A stretch of 36,700 nt of DNA from Candidatus Caribbeanibacter nitroreducens (GTDB lineage: Bacteria > Gemmatimonadota > Gemmatimonadetes > Palauibacterales > Palauibacteraceae), in NCBI GenBank assembly GCA_947581645.1, contig CANPVF010000021.1, positions 1 through 36,700 of the forward strand, read 5' to 3'. The position numbers and the translations under genes were made by a program. The notes beneath the pieces were generated by a model. The model searched no databases, was not told the DNA's origin, and was given only the letters and a program-made list of their open reading frames with translations. Below, piece after piece: positions 35,755 through 36,700 of this stretch (positions are counted from its first letter, which is position 1; the number at the start of each line of letters is the position of its first letter).

Positions 35755-36700
35755 ATGTCCACGCCCCATGACGCGGTCCAGACGGACGGGGGCCCCGTCT
35801 CGCGCCACGCGTGCCTCATCTACCGCTCCGCCGGGGAGCGATGGAGCCGGCTGGCCGACTTCGTCCGGACGGGGCTCGAGCGGAACGAGCGTGTCCTGTG
35901 CCTCACGGACCTCGAGCGCCGAGACGCCTTTCTCTCCCACCTGCGCGACGCGGGCCTGGACGCCGCCGGCGCTGCCGATTCCGGACAGCTCGTGGTCCGC
36001 CCGTCGGACGACGCCTACCTGTTCGACGGCCGCTTCTCGCCGGAGCGGAGCCTGCGGCAGCTGCGTACGGCCATCCGCCAGGCCGACCGCGAGGGCTACG
36101 CCGGCTTCCGGATCGCCGGCGGCACCGGCTGGATCAACGCCTCGCGGCCGGGCTCCAGGCGGCTTCTGGAGTACGAGCGGGGGGCGGATCGGGTCCTGGA
36201 GCGACACGGATGCGCCGGCCTCTGCCAGTACGGGGCCGACGCCGTCGACGAGGCCACCCTGGGGGAGCTGCGTCGCGTCCACAGCCCGGTCCTGGAGGCC
36301 CGACCCGGCCGCCGCTCCACGGCACGACCCCGGACGCGGCCGGGGGAAGGGGGGCGTCGTGACGCCGTGCCCGGCCCCGCCGACGCCCGGCACTTCCACA
36401 CCCTCCTGGAGAACATCTCGGACATCGTCACGGAGATCGGCCGGGACGGCACGATCGTCTACGAGAGCCCCTCCGTCGAGCGCGTCCTGGGCTACCCTCC
36501 CGAGGAGCGGATCGGGGAGGACGTGTTCGACTTCGTCCACCCCGAGGACCGGGACGAGGCCCGGACCCGCTTCCGCGCGGCCTTCGACCGTCCCGGAACC
36601 GTCGACTCCACCCGGGTCCGCATCCGACACGCCGACGGCGACTGGCGCCTCCTGGAGGTCCAGGGCGTGCGCCCCCTCGGCTCGCCGCCGGTGGAGGGGA
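35755..36700 (+). CDS. MEDS-PAS sensory protein, 3' end outside the window
   Basis: At least 315 aa, open at the window end. The N-terminal MEDS domain (about 18-180, methanogen/methylotroph DcmR-type sensory domain) has HACLIYRSAGERWSRLADFVRTG-type sequence starting at His18 and the DGRFSPERSLRQL stretch at 91-103. An Arg/Pro-rich linker (182-210) follows, then a PAS domain (about 213-310) with VHPEDRDEAR and RHADGDWR. The output domain is missing; histidine kinase, GGDEF or response-regulator partners are all known for this architecture. The ATG has AGGAGG ten bases upstream. It is preceded by the structured leader described above and shares no promoter with the TlpA-like gene. Confidence 0.88.
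   Translation, partial: MSTPHDAVQTDGGPVSRHACLIYRSAGERWSRLADFVRTGLERNERVLCLTDLERRDAFLSHLRDAGLDAAGAADSGQLVVRPSDDAYLFDGRFSPERSLRQLRTAIRQADREGYAGFRIAGGTGWINASRPGSRRLLEYERGADRVLERHGCAGLCQYGADAVDEATLGELRRVHSPVLEARPGRRSTARPRTRPGEGGRRDAVPGPADARHFHTLLENISDIVTEIGRDGTIVYESPSVERVLGYPPEERIGEDVFDFVHPEDRDEARTRFRAAFDRPGTVDSTRVRIRHADGDWRLLEVQGVRPLGSPPVEG

Overview
This is a very GC-rich, gene-dense bacterial chromosomal segment with mostly housekeeping genes. I see no insertion sequence, integrase, phage gene or CRISPR array. The lineage looks like Gemmatimonadota or a close neighbour. That rests on the gene repertoire: a CBM9/DUF5916 outer-membrane protein, a UMF1-type transporter, a three-subunit proton-translocating transhydrogenase, a DUF2520 protein and an M20 amidase beside recA. 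It is an inference, not a database result. Many proteins are rich in Asp and Glu, which would fit a saline habitat. Starts are often GTG or TTG, and neighbouring genes are frequently joined by four-base overlaps, seven of them GTGA.

Left part (1-17.9 kb), almost all on the minus strand: tRNA-Gln(UUG) with its own promoter; a YbhN-like membrane protein; pdxJ; a DUF2520 oxidoreductase overlapping hflX; then an overlapping chain that reads alaS, a 127-aa unknown, a PHP-type phosphatase, gmhA, a short-chain dehydrogenase, cca and rarA. This chain puts tRNA charging and CCA addition, envelope-sugar enzymes and a replication-repair ATPase in one transcription unit. recX lies upstream of alaS. The usual recA-recX neighbourhood is split by a plus-strand, probably Tat-exported, M20 amidase. 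recA has a clear promoter. Upstream of recA are a threonine aldolase and a membrane-anchored zinc-ribbon protein.

Middle (18-27.3 kb): a small lipoprotein; a SLOG-fold protein, dtd and a Upf1-like SF1 helicase on the minus strand; then a plus-strand run of an AhpD-like protein, a DoxX protein, an O-methyltransferase overlapping an aromatic-amino-acid decarboxylase, and a DsbA-like lipoprotein. A two-gene minus-strand unit of unknown function (a lipoprotein and a 232-aa acidic protein) follows.

Right part (27.4-36.7 kb): pntAA-pntAB-pntB, then a UMF1-family transporter whose N-terminus can only be read from a CTG codon overlapping the pntB stop. Convergent to it are a CPBP protease and a DUF5916 outer-membrane protein joined by a GTGA overlap. 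A divergent TlpA-like thioredoxin follows. The window ends inside a MEDS-PAS sensor gene preceded by an AT-richer leader with interleaved inverted repeats.

Three promoters (tRNA-Gln, alaS, recA) share one form: a TTG-type -35, exactly 17 bp, and an -10 of the NATANT type. No intrinsic terminator with a T-tract was found. Several intergenic GC-rich stem-loops without T-tracts may do that job. No intergenic stretch exceeds 300 bases.
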